From: Heliocidaris erythrogramma
Taxonomy: Eukaryota > Echinodermata > Echinoidea > Camarodonta > Echinometridae
Direction: 5' to 3'
Assembly (NCBI GenBank): GCA_025617745.1
Contig: CM046870.1
Coordinates: 6,573,618-6,637,617, forward strand
Length of the DNA: 64,000 nucleotides
Below, piece after piece: positions 22,546-33,197 of the stretch; position 1 is the stretch's first letter, and the number at the start of each line of letters is the position of its first letter. Both the position numbers and the translations under genes were made by a program. The notes beneath the pieces are model-generated. The model did no database searches and was not told the DNA's origin. It saw nothing but the letters and a program-made list of their open reading frames with translations.

Positions 22546-24596
22546 TTAAAAGTGTTAATTTAACCATTTTGAAAAAGTGGCAACAGGCCAGGAGCCTGTC
22601 CCGAAATAGTCCCCTTTACATAGGAGATTTGACCCCTTAAAGTTGCTTAATCAGCTCGAACGAAGCCACCGGGTTCGGCCCCCAGAGCCCCACAAAGGGC
22701 CCAAAAGTCGGGTCGATTTCAACCCATCTAACATATGCGCCAAACTTTGTCAGAAGTGCGTCCCAGAAAAAAAAACGAAACCTAGATTTATCGATGTTTA
22801 ATCATATCTTCATCACATTTATGATTAATATATTATGACACATATTTGTAAACCCTGGATCATCTTCTTTCATTTGATGCCACTCATATGATACATACTT
22901 CACGCATTAGTGAATAAAGACAATATGAATCAGGCTACCAAAAATTCGTTTTTCGTTTAACCCTTCAGTTTTTAGAGTGCATCATGAAATAACGGTTTTT
23001 CTTACTTTCTTTCTTTTGTTTTTGCTATGTTTTTCTTATTGCTCTATTTATAACTTCACTGACCTTTTTAATTGTTAAATACAACATTTGCATTTCTGCA
23101 GAATTGTGTTGAATAGTCTATTGATATTTGTATCTACATAGATTGCCATGTATGTTGAGGCTCCCTCTTTGTACAGCAGTTTGCCATGTTCACCCCTGCT
23201 GAGAAATGGAACCGGCCCAGACTGTAGCGGACGTGCTCCTGAGTAATTTCTATATTGATGACTCGACCAGACACATTATAAATTATGTGAGAGGTGCGCA
23301 TCAAAACATATCGCATCTACTTCTACTTCTATGTTGATTACATCCCCGATATCATCACGTCCTTCTTTCTATTTATTCAGGTAGGATATAATTTCCTAAC
23401 TTTTCTCTTCTTGTTATGATGATTATGACTGTTGCCAATTGTTTATCTGAATATATGTCTAAAAATTATGAATGCGTGCAAGCTGAGCTGATGTATTTTA
23501 GGTTGTATGTTGTGACAATATATGCAGGCCAGTATGTATGAAGCTCGGTGCATAAATCTAATGAATGTACTCATTCATTGTTTCATTCACAATTCATGTA
23601 AATGGATTATTGGGGGGGGGAGAAGATAACTGAGGGCTGTAAATCTGTGAAATACACCACATGTATAATCTTTGACAAAACATAACCGTATGTATGATTT
23701 TTGATGTAGCAATGTGATGCTATTGCTTGTATCTATTTTTCGCTCATGAATAAGAGTTATTATATATAATTTGGATATATAAATAAATATATATATATAT
23801 ATATGCTTCGAAAGTTACAATATACATTGGCCTATATTATTTTTCGTATAATTATATGAGACACAAAAAATATAAATAGCAGTTAAACACGGCTGAACAC
23901 TGAATCCATTATTCATCGCCAACCTCTTTCACTAAGGGTCACAGCTAATAATACCTCACTCCTTAACAATGGACTCGCATACATGAATAATGCCATAGTC
24001 TATTCATCGTAGCTGTGTGCAGCTGTCACCATACTTTACAACAGCTATCAGTATGTTATTCCAATCCAACACTACTTTGGCTTTCTTTCCAAGTACATGT
24101 ACATTATTTTTAGTAGCTGTGAGTGCATGGAGATCCAGAATTCTCTTGCCGGGGGGAGGGGCTCCAAGTCTCTGAAATAATGATAATAATAACAATGTTT
24201 ATGATAATAATAATGATAATAATAATGATTATGATACTACTACTTTTTCTACTACTACTATAATAATAATTACAATAATAATACTATTGATAATAATATC
24301 AATAATAATAACAATAATAATAATAATGATTAGAAAGATATTAATAAATAAATGAATGGAAAAAAAAGTAACTAAGTAGCTATGTTTTTAGGTTTATTTA
24401 TAGTATGTTCCTGTTATATCTTTACGTTGGCTCAATATTTCGCTGCAAAATAAACATCTCTAGCTTTCTGTATATCCACCTAGCACTCTTCATCCTAAGT
24501 GAATCATTTCAATGACATTATTATCGTTAGCCGAGCTATTATGGCGCTCAAACATTAAAGCAATTTATCCTCCCGGGCACTTATGAACTTCGGGTT
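22546..24596. other. No gene recognised; microsatellites
   Basis: AT-rich. (TA)n lies around 23788-23805. A long run of AAT/TAA-type trinucleotides occupies 24178-24345. No exon or element was identified with confidence. Confidence 0.4.
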
Positions 24597-24748
24597 CCTG
24601 TTTCATAAAACCTGTTATCAATAACAAGTCACGATGACTGTTATAAGCTACTGAAATACATGTATTAGCATTTGATTGGTTGAGATCAAATTTGTCATAG
24701 ATCTGTTGCAATTGTTATCGATAAAAAAAGTTTTATGAAACGGGGCCC
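24597..24748. mobile_element. MITE, GTTTCATAAAACTTGTTATC family, copy 1
   Basis: The ends CCTGTTTCATAAAACCTGTT and AAGTTTTATGAAACGGGGCC are inverted. The interior has TTATAAGCTACTGAAAT and GCATTTGATTGG. About 152 bp. A second copy abuts it at 24752 and a shorter one lies at 60635. Confidence 0.85.
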
Positions 24749-24751
24749 AGC

Positions 24752-24891
24752 GCCCTGTTTCCCCAAACTTGTTATCAATAACAAGTTAACTGTTATAAGC
24801 TACTGAAATCATTGCATTTGATTGGCTGTGAGCAAATTTGTCATAGAAATGTAGCAGTTGTTACTGATAACAAGTTTTTTGAAACGGGGCC
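24752..24891. mobile_element. MITE, same family, copy 2
   Basis: The ends CGCCCTGTTTCCCCAAACTT and AAGTTTTTTGAAACGGGGCC are inverted, with the same interior words as copy 1 in the same orientation. The two copies are separated by three bases, suggesting preference for the same target or tandem insertion. Confidence 0.85.
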
Positions 24892-24924
24892 ATGGAAAGA
24901 GAGTTGCAAATGCTTATTCTTAAT

Positions 24925-25012
24925 GTCTTGCAAAAGGATGCAGGGTTCGAACCCCGTACCTCGTACCACGTGTGTCATATTCCAGTGACTTAACCACTAG
25001 ACCAAGACACTT
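24925..25012 (-). mobile_element. tRNA-like head of a SINE
   Basis: On the minus strand: GTGTCTTGGTCTAGTGGTTA (A-box-like) and GGGGTTCGAACCCTGC (B box). It looks like the 5' part of a tRNA-derived SINE without its tail. Confidence 0.65.
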
Positions 25013-25032
25013 CTTCTATCTTTTATGCTACG

Positions 25033-25072
<40 letters not shown>

Positions 25073-25082
25073 CTCAACTTTA

Positions 25083-25165
25083 CTGGATCAAGCTCTCGGC
25101 TTTCCCGGCCGCGAATTTTTTTTTCCCACGAACTTTTTGTCACTATCGTCCTTGACGCATGCGCA
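25083..25165 (+). repeat. Retroelement-end-like repeat, left member of an inverted pair
   Basis: It is about 80 percent complementary to 31125-31205: shared words are TTCCCGGC, GAATTTTTTTTCCCA, GAACTTTTTGTC and ACGCATGCGC. Its start GATCAAGCTCTCGGC also resembles the complement of the sequence at about 31600-31625. A Penelope-like origin is possible. It carries a preceding (AT)n and poly-T tract. Confidence 0.6.
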
Positions 25166-26284
25166 ACTTTGAAATAGCCAATAGCCCTACAATGCTTGGA
25201 GTTGGATGGGGTTTCAAAGTTTCATCCTACTTTTAGTAATAATAAAAATACAAAACGTTATTTTTGTAATGTCCAAACTGACAGTCGAACCCACATACCT
25301 CAGGTTAAATGTCCGAGGGCTAACGCATCTCGCCACAGCAAGACGCTGGGAACAACCGTCATTATATCGCTTACGGAATAAACCCTATGGCCCGAATTCA
25401 CAAAGGTGGTTTCATTTGAAACCGTGGTTTCAAGAATCCATGGATTTTTGAAACCACGGTTTCACCCAAATCCACGGATTCACCCGAAACCACGGATTCA
25501 CCGAGTCTGTGATTCACAAACAGTGGACTCAAAAATCCACGGTTTCAAGCAGACCCACTGTTGAAACCACGGTTTGAAACTCCGGTTGCAACTGGTGGTA
25601 GGGATTTCCCCTTTTTGCACTGCACTGAGCATGCTCAGTAAGATTGATCCAACCAGTATACCGAGTTTTCCTTTACAATTTATTGTCGTGTTTTTTTTAA
25701 TAAACAAGGACGTGTATCGCAGGGCGCAGGGCGTATTTTGCATGATCCTTCCTGCGCTTGTCTCTCCCGAGTAGTAACAAGCGCCATATCGATCGACGCG
25801 TTGTTGTCCGGTCCGCGCGCACAGCTAGCCCAGTTACTTCATTCAACAAGTAGCCTGCTATTAATTGCAGAGACGTAGACCGCGATAGTGTACGAGCTGG
25901 ATCTGGAGGGTCCGACTCGCCTGCAATCAAATCATTTATATTCAGGTGTGCTCTATTTGAAAATTTGTTTTTCAAAAACTGTTTAAGGACGAAAATGACA
26001 TGGATTTTGTAATAGTATGAATAAGACGCTTATGGCCAACTCTGGGCATCTACACGGTGTCTTATTAAAGATCACACATGTCTACAAAACTAAAAGTGAA
26101 ATGTAAATTTTCTTTGAATTTATCGTACTTCACATGTACAGTATATGACATAGTTTATTCTCAATTTTTGAATTTAATTCAGAGACAAATATTAAAGTCG
26201 ATTCATGTATTTGCAAGGATTGGGGCTTTATTGTTCTGAGGATTATTGTAAATTGTAGATTCAGGAATTCATTTTTTTTCAACA

Positions 26285-26600
26285 GTACGGTAGGCCCATC
26301 ATATATATATAATTATGGGAGGGGGCGCCCACCCCCCCCCCCCTTCCCATTTGAACATTTTGGAAAAAGACAATAGAAAACTGTTTTAAACAAAGTCGGC
26401 GCACCCTCTTATTTTCAAGGGGGTGTGATTGGAGTGAGGACCCCCTTTTTTGCTTGTCAGAGAATTTTGGAAGAAACACTGCTCCATAAATAGCGGGGAC
26501 CCTTTATTTTCCTCGTCACGTGAGATTTCTGTCAGAATCGTGGCCCCCACCCCTACTGGTCAACCCTGCATCAGCCCCTGATTTTGCCAGTGACATTTTA
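26285..26600. repeat. G/C-run-bearing repeat fragment
   Basis: Contains a C-run at about 26329-26342, TTTGAACATTTTGG, CTTGTCAGAGAATTTTGG and ends near GCATCAGCCCCTG. Words are shared with 19590-19905 and 39112-39299. Limits approximate. Confidence 0.45.
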
Positions 26601-27167
26601 AGACTTTTTTCATTGAGAATCTTTTATGCAATAGGATGGGAAAGTAAAATGGTTGGTAATGATTACATGCGCACACCCACAAACATCTGCACAAAGCCCC
26701 CCCCCCCCCCATCTTACACCATGATCTCACAAGAGGAAAGCATCATATCAACAAATCCAACATGGTGCCATCTTCAATCATAGCCTCCCAAGATCATTAT
26801 CAACATCAATTAACAATTTCTTTAGCAAGTTAGTGCGATATCCCCCATTAGATTCTTTATCAAGCATATTTACATTGCCTCAACATCAACACCAAACACA
26901 AAATACCATGACATCATTCACATCTTGCCAGAAAGTAACATGACTACCAATGTGAGGCCTTTACGATACAAAGTATAGTATAAAATGTAAAGTTGTTATA
27001 GAGTAACTTATTTTCATCAATTTAATATTACATATTTGTCATATTTCTGTAACATAAAATACATTAAAAACATTTACATATATTTTCCATTAATAGTTAA
27101 AGGTTAAATAAGTTATGCATTGATTCATGGAATAAATAATATGACTACCTATGTACATAAAACATTG

Positions 27168-27530
27168 GCGGATCCAGGGGGGCACTTCCAGGCCGTGCCC
27201 CCCCCCCCCCCCTTTTGGAAGAAAACTATGCATTTCGACCATAGACGATCCGTCATTTTCTCCCACCTTTTAGAATGAAGACTTTTTTTTTTGCTTGTCA
27301 AGGAATTATGGAGGGGAACTTGACCCCCATAACCCCCCCCCCCCCCCCACTGAGCGAATTTTGAAGGTCTGGCGAAATTTTTTTTTGCCAACCCCGCCCC
27401 CCCCCCCCATATTGAGCGACTTTTCGAAAAGCTGCTGAGACCAAAAAAATACGGGTCTACCTTTTCCAAAAGTTGACAAACCTTCATTTGTGTGCCCCCT
27501 CTTATACTCAATCCTGGATCCGCCCCTGCA
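27168..27530. mobile_element. MITE, GGCGGATCCAGG family
   Basis: The ends GGCGGATCCAGGGGGGCAC and CAATCCTGGATCCGCCCC are inverted. Inside are three long C-runs separated by CATAGACGATCCGTCATTTT, GCTTGTCAAGGAATTATGGA and GAGCGA words. A related copy starts at 57902 and a shorter relative lies at 39112-39299. It is nested in the 5.7-kb transposon. Confidence 0.8.
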
Positions 27531-27680
27531 TAAAAGTCTATTGTAAATCTATTAAGAGTATTACAGTTCTAAGAGGCTTTAAGAAATATTTCATTTATAA
27601 ACGATACTATGATTATGAAATTCATGTAATATTTATGACTCACATTTTGAGGTGAACATAATACAGGTATTTAAAAAGAC

Positions 27681-27917
27681 AATAGACCTTTTTTACTAAG
27701 TGATTCAAATTTATGGATAATTCTTTCCTGGGGACCTAGTAACAAGGTATTCCATTAACCTGTTTTTAATGAATGAACTACAATACTTGGAATCCAGTTT
27801 TCATACATTACTTGTTGCTATGTCCGGCAAGCCTCTGGCAAGCTTTCAGATTGTCAAGAACAACCTTCGTTTCAAAAGTATGCATAAAATTTGAATCACT
27901 TAGTAAACAGGTCTATT
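27681..27917. mobile_element. MITE, AATAGACC family, copy 1
   Basis: The ends AATAGACCTTTTTTACTAAG and CTTAGTAAACAGGTCTATT are inverted, then TGATTCAAATTT and AAATTTGAATCA. 237 bp, nested in the 5.7-kb element. A second copy (46419-46643), in the opposite orientation, sits in an IDI1 intron. Confidence 0.85.
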
Positions 27918-28339
27918 TCCCAGATTTCACTTAATATGAAATTATAATAAGAATGTACTTATGAAATTATAATAAGAATGTACAATACACTGAAAGATAA
28001 TTTAGTTCTGGAAATCAACTTCTTCAAAAATAATTTAGTTTAGTTTTCAATCTTGCAAAAAATTTGTTATCTACATGTACTTTTTATTTTCTTCTCAATT
28101 TTTGCACGATCAAGACAATGTGCAGTTTTCATCTAAATATCTGAATTCAGGAAACCCTATATAGGATTGTACACAATGGGAATTTCTCTTCTTATTCCAA
28201 TATATTTTTTAACAAAATTTCCGAAAATATTTAAATTTTGATATTATGATTGATTATGAATCAAAATATTCAATACAAATCTGACTATGATACACTGCAA
28301 TTCACATATGTCAAAGAAACATAATTATGTATGTAACTA

Positions 28340-28381
28340 CAGGCAAACCTCGTTACAACAAACTCCTCTGTACTTTTTTTT

Positions 28382-28412
<31 letters not shown>

Positions 28413-28645
28413 AGGAGACGACTACAAGCGGAAACAAGAGGGTTTTGTATGTGTGTATATTTTTTTCAAGGCAATGGTGAGCATGTGCCTCCTATGCCCC
28501 TCCTCCCCCCACCTCCCTTTTACACCACTGCTCTTCTGGATTAAGGAAATATCAAAGCTTTGCTATATTAGGGTTTTAAAAAGTATATTACAAAGATGTA
28601 GGACCAGAGAGATAACGTTGTTATAACGAGTTTGTAACTGCGTTC
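28340..28645. mobile_element. MITE, CTCGTTACAACAAACTCC family, interrupted by G-run
   Basis: AAACCTCGTTACAACAAACT at the left and GTTATAACGAGTTTGT at the right are inverted ends of the family also seen at 36113 and 39312. A run of about 28 G and unrelated sequence fill the middle. Confidence 0.6.
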
Positions 28646-29017
28646 TTCTAACAATGTTACTGTACTTTAACCCTAGTCCGTTGGTTGGTGGATTCAACCT
28701 CTTCTCTCATAGTTGGGAACGCCATGATTTTCTCCTCCTTGCGTTAGCTTTGGAAGCCTCATTTTGGTCTCTGCAAACAGATGATTGTGTTATTGATGCC
28801 CAATCACAGTGACCAAGCATCCTATGGAATGACCCTGTAAATGACAACGTATCAACAGATAGTGGGCTGAAAAATATTTTATCAGAAATATTGAATTTTA
28901 ATTTATGAAAAAAAAGAGAAATATATTATATACAAAGTAAGGAAAAAAAGATCAAAATTTTGCAGAAAAAATGTAATCAATTTGTGATTTAATAATTATA
29001 AGCTACAACAAAATTAA

Positions 29018-29260
29018 AGGGGAATGAAACCCAGGCATCAGTATGCTATAAGTGAATGGGGATGACCAAGAAGAGTAAATAGTGAAAGTTGGAGCAAAAT
29101 CGGACAATCCATTCAATAGTAAATCCCTATCATGGGGATCTTTGAGTTGGCAACTTTGCCAGCATCTGTGATGTCATCTTGGACAACTCTCCATTCATTT
29201 TGTGTATACATTTAAAAAAAATGATTAATATGAAATTTCAAATTAGGAATCAACAATTCT
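29018..29260 (+). repeat. Generic AAAGGGGAATGAAACCC-type repeat
   Basis: Starts TTAAAGGGGAATGAAACCC and carries GTGAAAGTTGGAGCAAAATC and ATGTCATCTTGGACAACTC. Similar pieces lie at 51421, 52127 and 63325 (AAAGTTT.AGCAAAATC.GA words). Probably a MITE fragment. Confidence 0.55.
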
Positions 29261-29288
29261 TTCCAAATTGCTTTCAGAATTGATGAAG

Positions 29289-29642
29289 TCATGTCATACT
29301 CAAATAACAATTCAAAAGAATTTCAAATTTTCTTGAAAATGAAGAAAATGTGAAATTCTGTGTACAAAATAGAGAGGCCAATACCTGCAAGATCACATGT
29401 AGTGGACTTTTTCTTTCCTCCTCATCCCCTTCCAGCATGTTAATGAGGCAGAATGCAGTGTCGTCATACAATTCAAATGGATTCCTCCGGTCTACAAGAC
29501 CTCGTTGTGGTCTGGCAGCTGTCTGTATGGAAAATGGTGTTAGAAATTTAGAATTAGAGGGAAGATCACAATATGACTTTGACTGCTGAAACAGTGAATG
29601 TTTGCTAGTCCCGCATAAGTTTGGGCCTATGAGTGGGATCAA
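29289..29642 (-). pseudogene. PIF/Harbinger transposase N-terminal remnant
   Basis: The 117-codon frame contains RPQRGLVDRRNPFELYDDTA then FCLINMLE and LHVILQVLASLFCT. This fits the start of Harbinger transposases, which have R.R.NPL..YDD..F followed by a helical region and LQ.L..L.F. The catalytic part was not found; a minus-strand stretch near 28800-28850 (GHSIGCLVTVIG after a splice-like ACAG) may be a following exon but is weak. Its place in the middle of the 25389-31088 element supports the assignment. Confidence 0.55.
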
Positions 29643-30023
29643 TGGAACCTTGATATCATACCGTCTCCGATATTGTTGCTCATTACAGTCCCTCCCATCT
29701 AATGTGTGCTTCTTAACCTGCCTTTGTGCTTCGCTCTGCTTTATATGTGCATTGATGCATCCTGAAGCTGTAATAATCTAAATTTTTGTAATGTAATGGT
29801 ATCTTACATTCATGACATTACAGATGAGATGGGTATACAAGTTCGCAAAAATTGAGATTCCTACATCATGCTCTACAATGTACATCTTAGTCAGATTCTA
29901 GCTGCCTTTAGTTTATGACATCAGACTCAAAGATTAATTTATTAATATTTATAGTTCCCTTGGTCTCATTTTACTCAAAATCAATTTTGGTGAAAGATTG
30001 AAATTTGAATAGATCTTGCTTTT

Positions 30024-30175
30024 GGCCTTCTCGTGAAATAAGCCACCGGTCATCGAGTGTGTACATACACACTGCCGTGTAAAGTCAATGGAGGATGTGA
30101 ACCCTCATAGGCAATTACACGCAATAAACTGCATGTACAAAGTGAATGCGGGGTGGCTTATTTCACGAGAATGCC
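30024..30175. mobile_element. MITE of 152 bp, TTCTCGTGAAATAAGCC ends
   Basis: The ends GGCCTTCTCGTGAAATAAGC and GCTTATTTCACGAGAATGCC differ at one position over 24 bp. The short interior has GTGTGTACATACACAC. A related single end (GGCCTATTTCACGAGTATGCC-like) lies at 45722. Nested in the 5.7-kb transposon. Confidence 0.85.
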
Positions 30176-31124
30176 ACGCTTTTAAATCAGGATCTCGAGC
30201 AGAGTCTGGACATTGACATGTTGCTGACCACCTAATTTTTGAATCATTCATTCATAATCATAGATTAGCCTAACTTAACTGGCCTTGAGTCGGACTCTGG
30301 AATTGGATTAAATAGACTAAGCCTAGGCCTACGTCACGTGCGTGGGCGTTGATTTTTAATTACTATTTTAGCAACCAAGTAAAATGTGCAATGTCTTGTT
30401 CATCGACTCCCCAATAATGGTGAAATTTTGATGAAAATCCATACAAAATAATACATGCCGGATACTACTAAATAGTCGAGGCCTATTTACAAGAATGCCA
30501 GGTTACCTGATGAGGCTGACCTCGACTTTCTTCAGTCTCACTCTCAGACTCGTCTTTGTTTGTTGTGATCAGGGACACCAAAATACACGCCCGGGACTAA
30601 AGAATTAACCAGAGTGCGATTTTTTTTTCTCCACCAGCTGCACACTGGCGCTAGGCTCCAAACAGCATGCTTTTATGAAGTAATATTTACTTTTCTGCGC
30701 AACGCGATACGTACAGATAAGAAGAAAAGAAATTTCTAAACTAGATATCACTCGGAATCGGTAAATTACTTACGATTTCCTTCCAGCTTGGGCTCGGGAA
30801 AGTATGCTAGCTCCTCAATTTTTGTTGCGAGAAAATGGTTGATGATGACGTCTCCAGCGTAAATGCTGCACTCTGATTGGTTAAAACCGTGGTTTCACCT
30901 GAATCCACGGTTTCAGACCACCCCAAACAGTTGACTCAAAATGATGACGTAAAATCCGTGGGTGAAACCATGGATTCACTTGAAACCACCTTTGTGAATC
31001 GCAAAAGTGAAACCGTGGTCTAATCCATGGTTTCAAACCACTGTTGAAACCATGGATTTGACTGAAACCACCTTTGTGAATTCGGGCCTATGATTGCGAA
31101 ATTGATTTAGATCGGAAAGGATCA

Positions 31125-31660
31125 GGTGCGCATGCGCCAGGGAGGACAGGGACAAAAAGTTCATGGGAAAAAAAATTTAGCTTCCCGGCTTCTTCGGGTT
31201 CTGAAGATAATAATACAAACATACAATATACACACATATAATTGTGTGTTTTTATATACATTTGCATATTGATATCAGCATACACTTTCGTGAATGATTA
31301 AGAACATAGCTCGGAAATATTGTACAGAAATTTAATGTAAAAGACCGCTTACCGAAGTCAAGTTTCGTTGACGGTGACTAATGTATGTGTGTCGTGTGTA
31401 CAATTTGTGCGGTCAAGTGTGAATATATTACTGACCGTTGACATTGTCCAAGGTGAAAGTAGGCCTATATGCTGATATCAATATGCAAATGTATATTTTG
31501 TTATTAATGTAGATATAAAAACATGTGTATATGTGTGTATATTGAAGTACATGTATATGTTAATATTTGTATTATCATCTTCAGAACCTGCAGTAGAAGG
31601 CCGGGAAGGCCGAAAGCTTGATCTAATAAAGTTGAAGTTCAGCTACGTCCTTGTCTCCAG
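31125..31660. repeat. Retroelement-end-like repeat with long inverted arms
   Basis: 31125-31205 is the inverted partner of 25083-25165. Next, 31197-31292 and 31448-31600 are complementary over about 100 bp with gaps (TTGCATATTGATATCAGCAT and ATGCTGATATCAATATGCAA). The right end has AAGGCCGGGAAGGCCGAAAG then CTAATAAAGTTGAAG, a stem followed by GAAA and a polyadenylation-like word, as at the 3' ends of some Penelope-like elements. No reverse transcriptase was seen. Confidence 0.5.
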
Positions 31661-31694
31661 TTTTTTAATTATTGATTTTTTTATTTTATTATAG

Positions 31695-33160
31695 ATTTAG
31701 CGTATAATATTAAGGAGGAAATTCCCACGATGAAGGCAATAAAGAAAGAAGTAACTGGTGATGAGTATCCATCAGAAGAAGGGGGATATCTAATCTACTG
31801 TCCAACAGAGGAGGGATTGGACAATGATCTCGAGGAAGACTTAGGCGATGATGACCACCGAGACGAACCGGAAGATGGCTTTACAGAAGATGATGGTTTC
31901 ATCGAAGATGAAGCAAATATAAAGATAGCAACATTGAACCAAGGTAATGCACAATTTGTTTAAATCTAACTGATGCCTTTTTAAAAAGTTTTTTTTTAAA
32001 GGTTCGTTGTCCTGAGCGGTCGTAATGCCGGAGGTTTATAACTCCGAAAGTGAAATGGGGTTCAATATTCCGAAGGTTTGTAATTTGCACAAAAAAAAAA
32101 TAGAGTTCATAATTCCGAAAATGAAACAGTGTTGAATTATTCCTACAGTTTGTAGTTCGGAAAGTGATATAGGGTTCTATTCTATTTTCGAAATTATGAA
32201 CGGTCTTTCATTTTCAGAATTGCGAGTCCTTGTTTTATTTTCGGAATTGGGAACCTTCGAAGTAACAAACATTCGAAATTATACGAACCTTTGGAATAAC
32301 GAATATATCTCGTTCATTATTCCGAAGGTTTGTAATTTGCACAAAATAAAAATAGAGTCATAATTCCGAAAATGAAATAGTGTTTATTTATTCCGACAGT
32401 TTGTAGTTCGGAAAATGATATAAGGTTCTATTCTATTTTCGAAATTATAAACGGTCTTTCATTTTTCAGAATTGCGAGTTCTTTTTTTTATTTTCGGAAT
32501 TGCGAACCTTCGAAGTAACAAACATTCGAAATTATACGAACCATCGAATAACGAATATCTCGTTCATTATCCGAAGGTTTGTAATTTGCACAAAATAAAA
32601 TAGAGTTCATAATTCCGAAAAATAAATATCGGAATTGCGAGCCTTCGGAGTAAGAAACATTCGAATTTTACGTACCTTCGGAATAACGAACCTTTATGAT
32701 TAATGAACCTTCGGGATTAGGAACCTTCGGAAGAACGACATTTTAACAATATTGTGTAGATCTGGATGTCAACAGATATTGTATAATTTATACGGGGATA
32801 GCTTCTATATTGGATCCCTTGAAATAAATTCATACCATGGAAGGGGAAACAATTTTTTAAAAATCAGTTATATATTTCTCTTACAAAAGCACGGTGAATT
32901 TTTAAAGCCTCTCCCGACAGTAGGCATATGAGATGGGGAGGCCGGTGGAACAAAGCCCTACCCCGTAATTTCAAATTCGATAGTTTGGAAACAGTTTCCT
33001 TCCTATTCGTAGTAGAGAGGTGCCCCTGTATTGAATTGAAAGAAATCAAAATAATATGTTTAAGAGGAGATTGTGAACACATCAATTTTAATCAAAAACC
33101 ATCTGATACCCTTTTCTCGTATGCTGATTGTTTCATTTTGTTTTTTGTGTTTAATACGTG

Positions 33161-33197
<37 letters not shown>

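Larger units (their letters stand above)
25389..31088. mobile_element. DNA transposon of 5.7 kb, PIF/Harbinger-like, decayed and multiply invaded
   Basis: The ends GGCCCGAATTCACAAAGGTG and its exact complement CACCTTTGTGAATTCGGGCC (25 bp identical in all) define the element, and TAT flanks both ends as a 3-bp target duplication. Both ends carry about 200 bp of sub-terminal, mutually complementary GAAACCACGGTTTC words. A minus-strand peptide at 29289-29642 looks like the start of a Harbinger transposase, and a 3-bp duplication fits that superfamily, although TAT is not its usual TWA. Inserted inside are elements at 27168, 27681, 28340, 29018 and 30024. No intact transposase was found. Confidence 0.8.
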
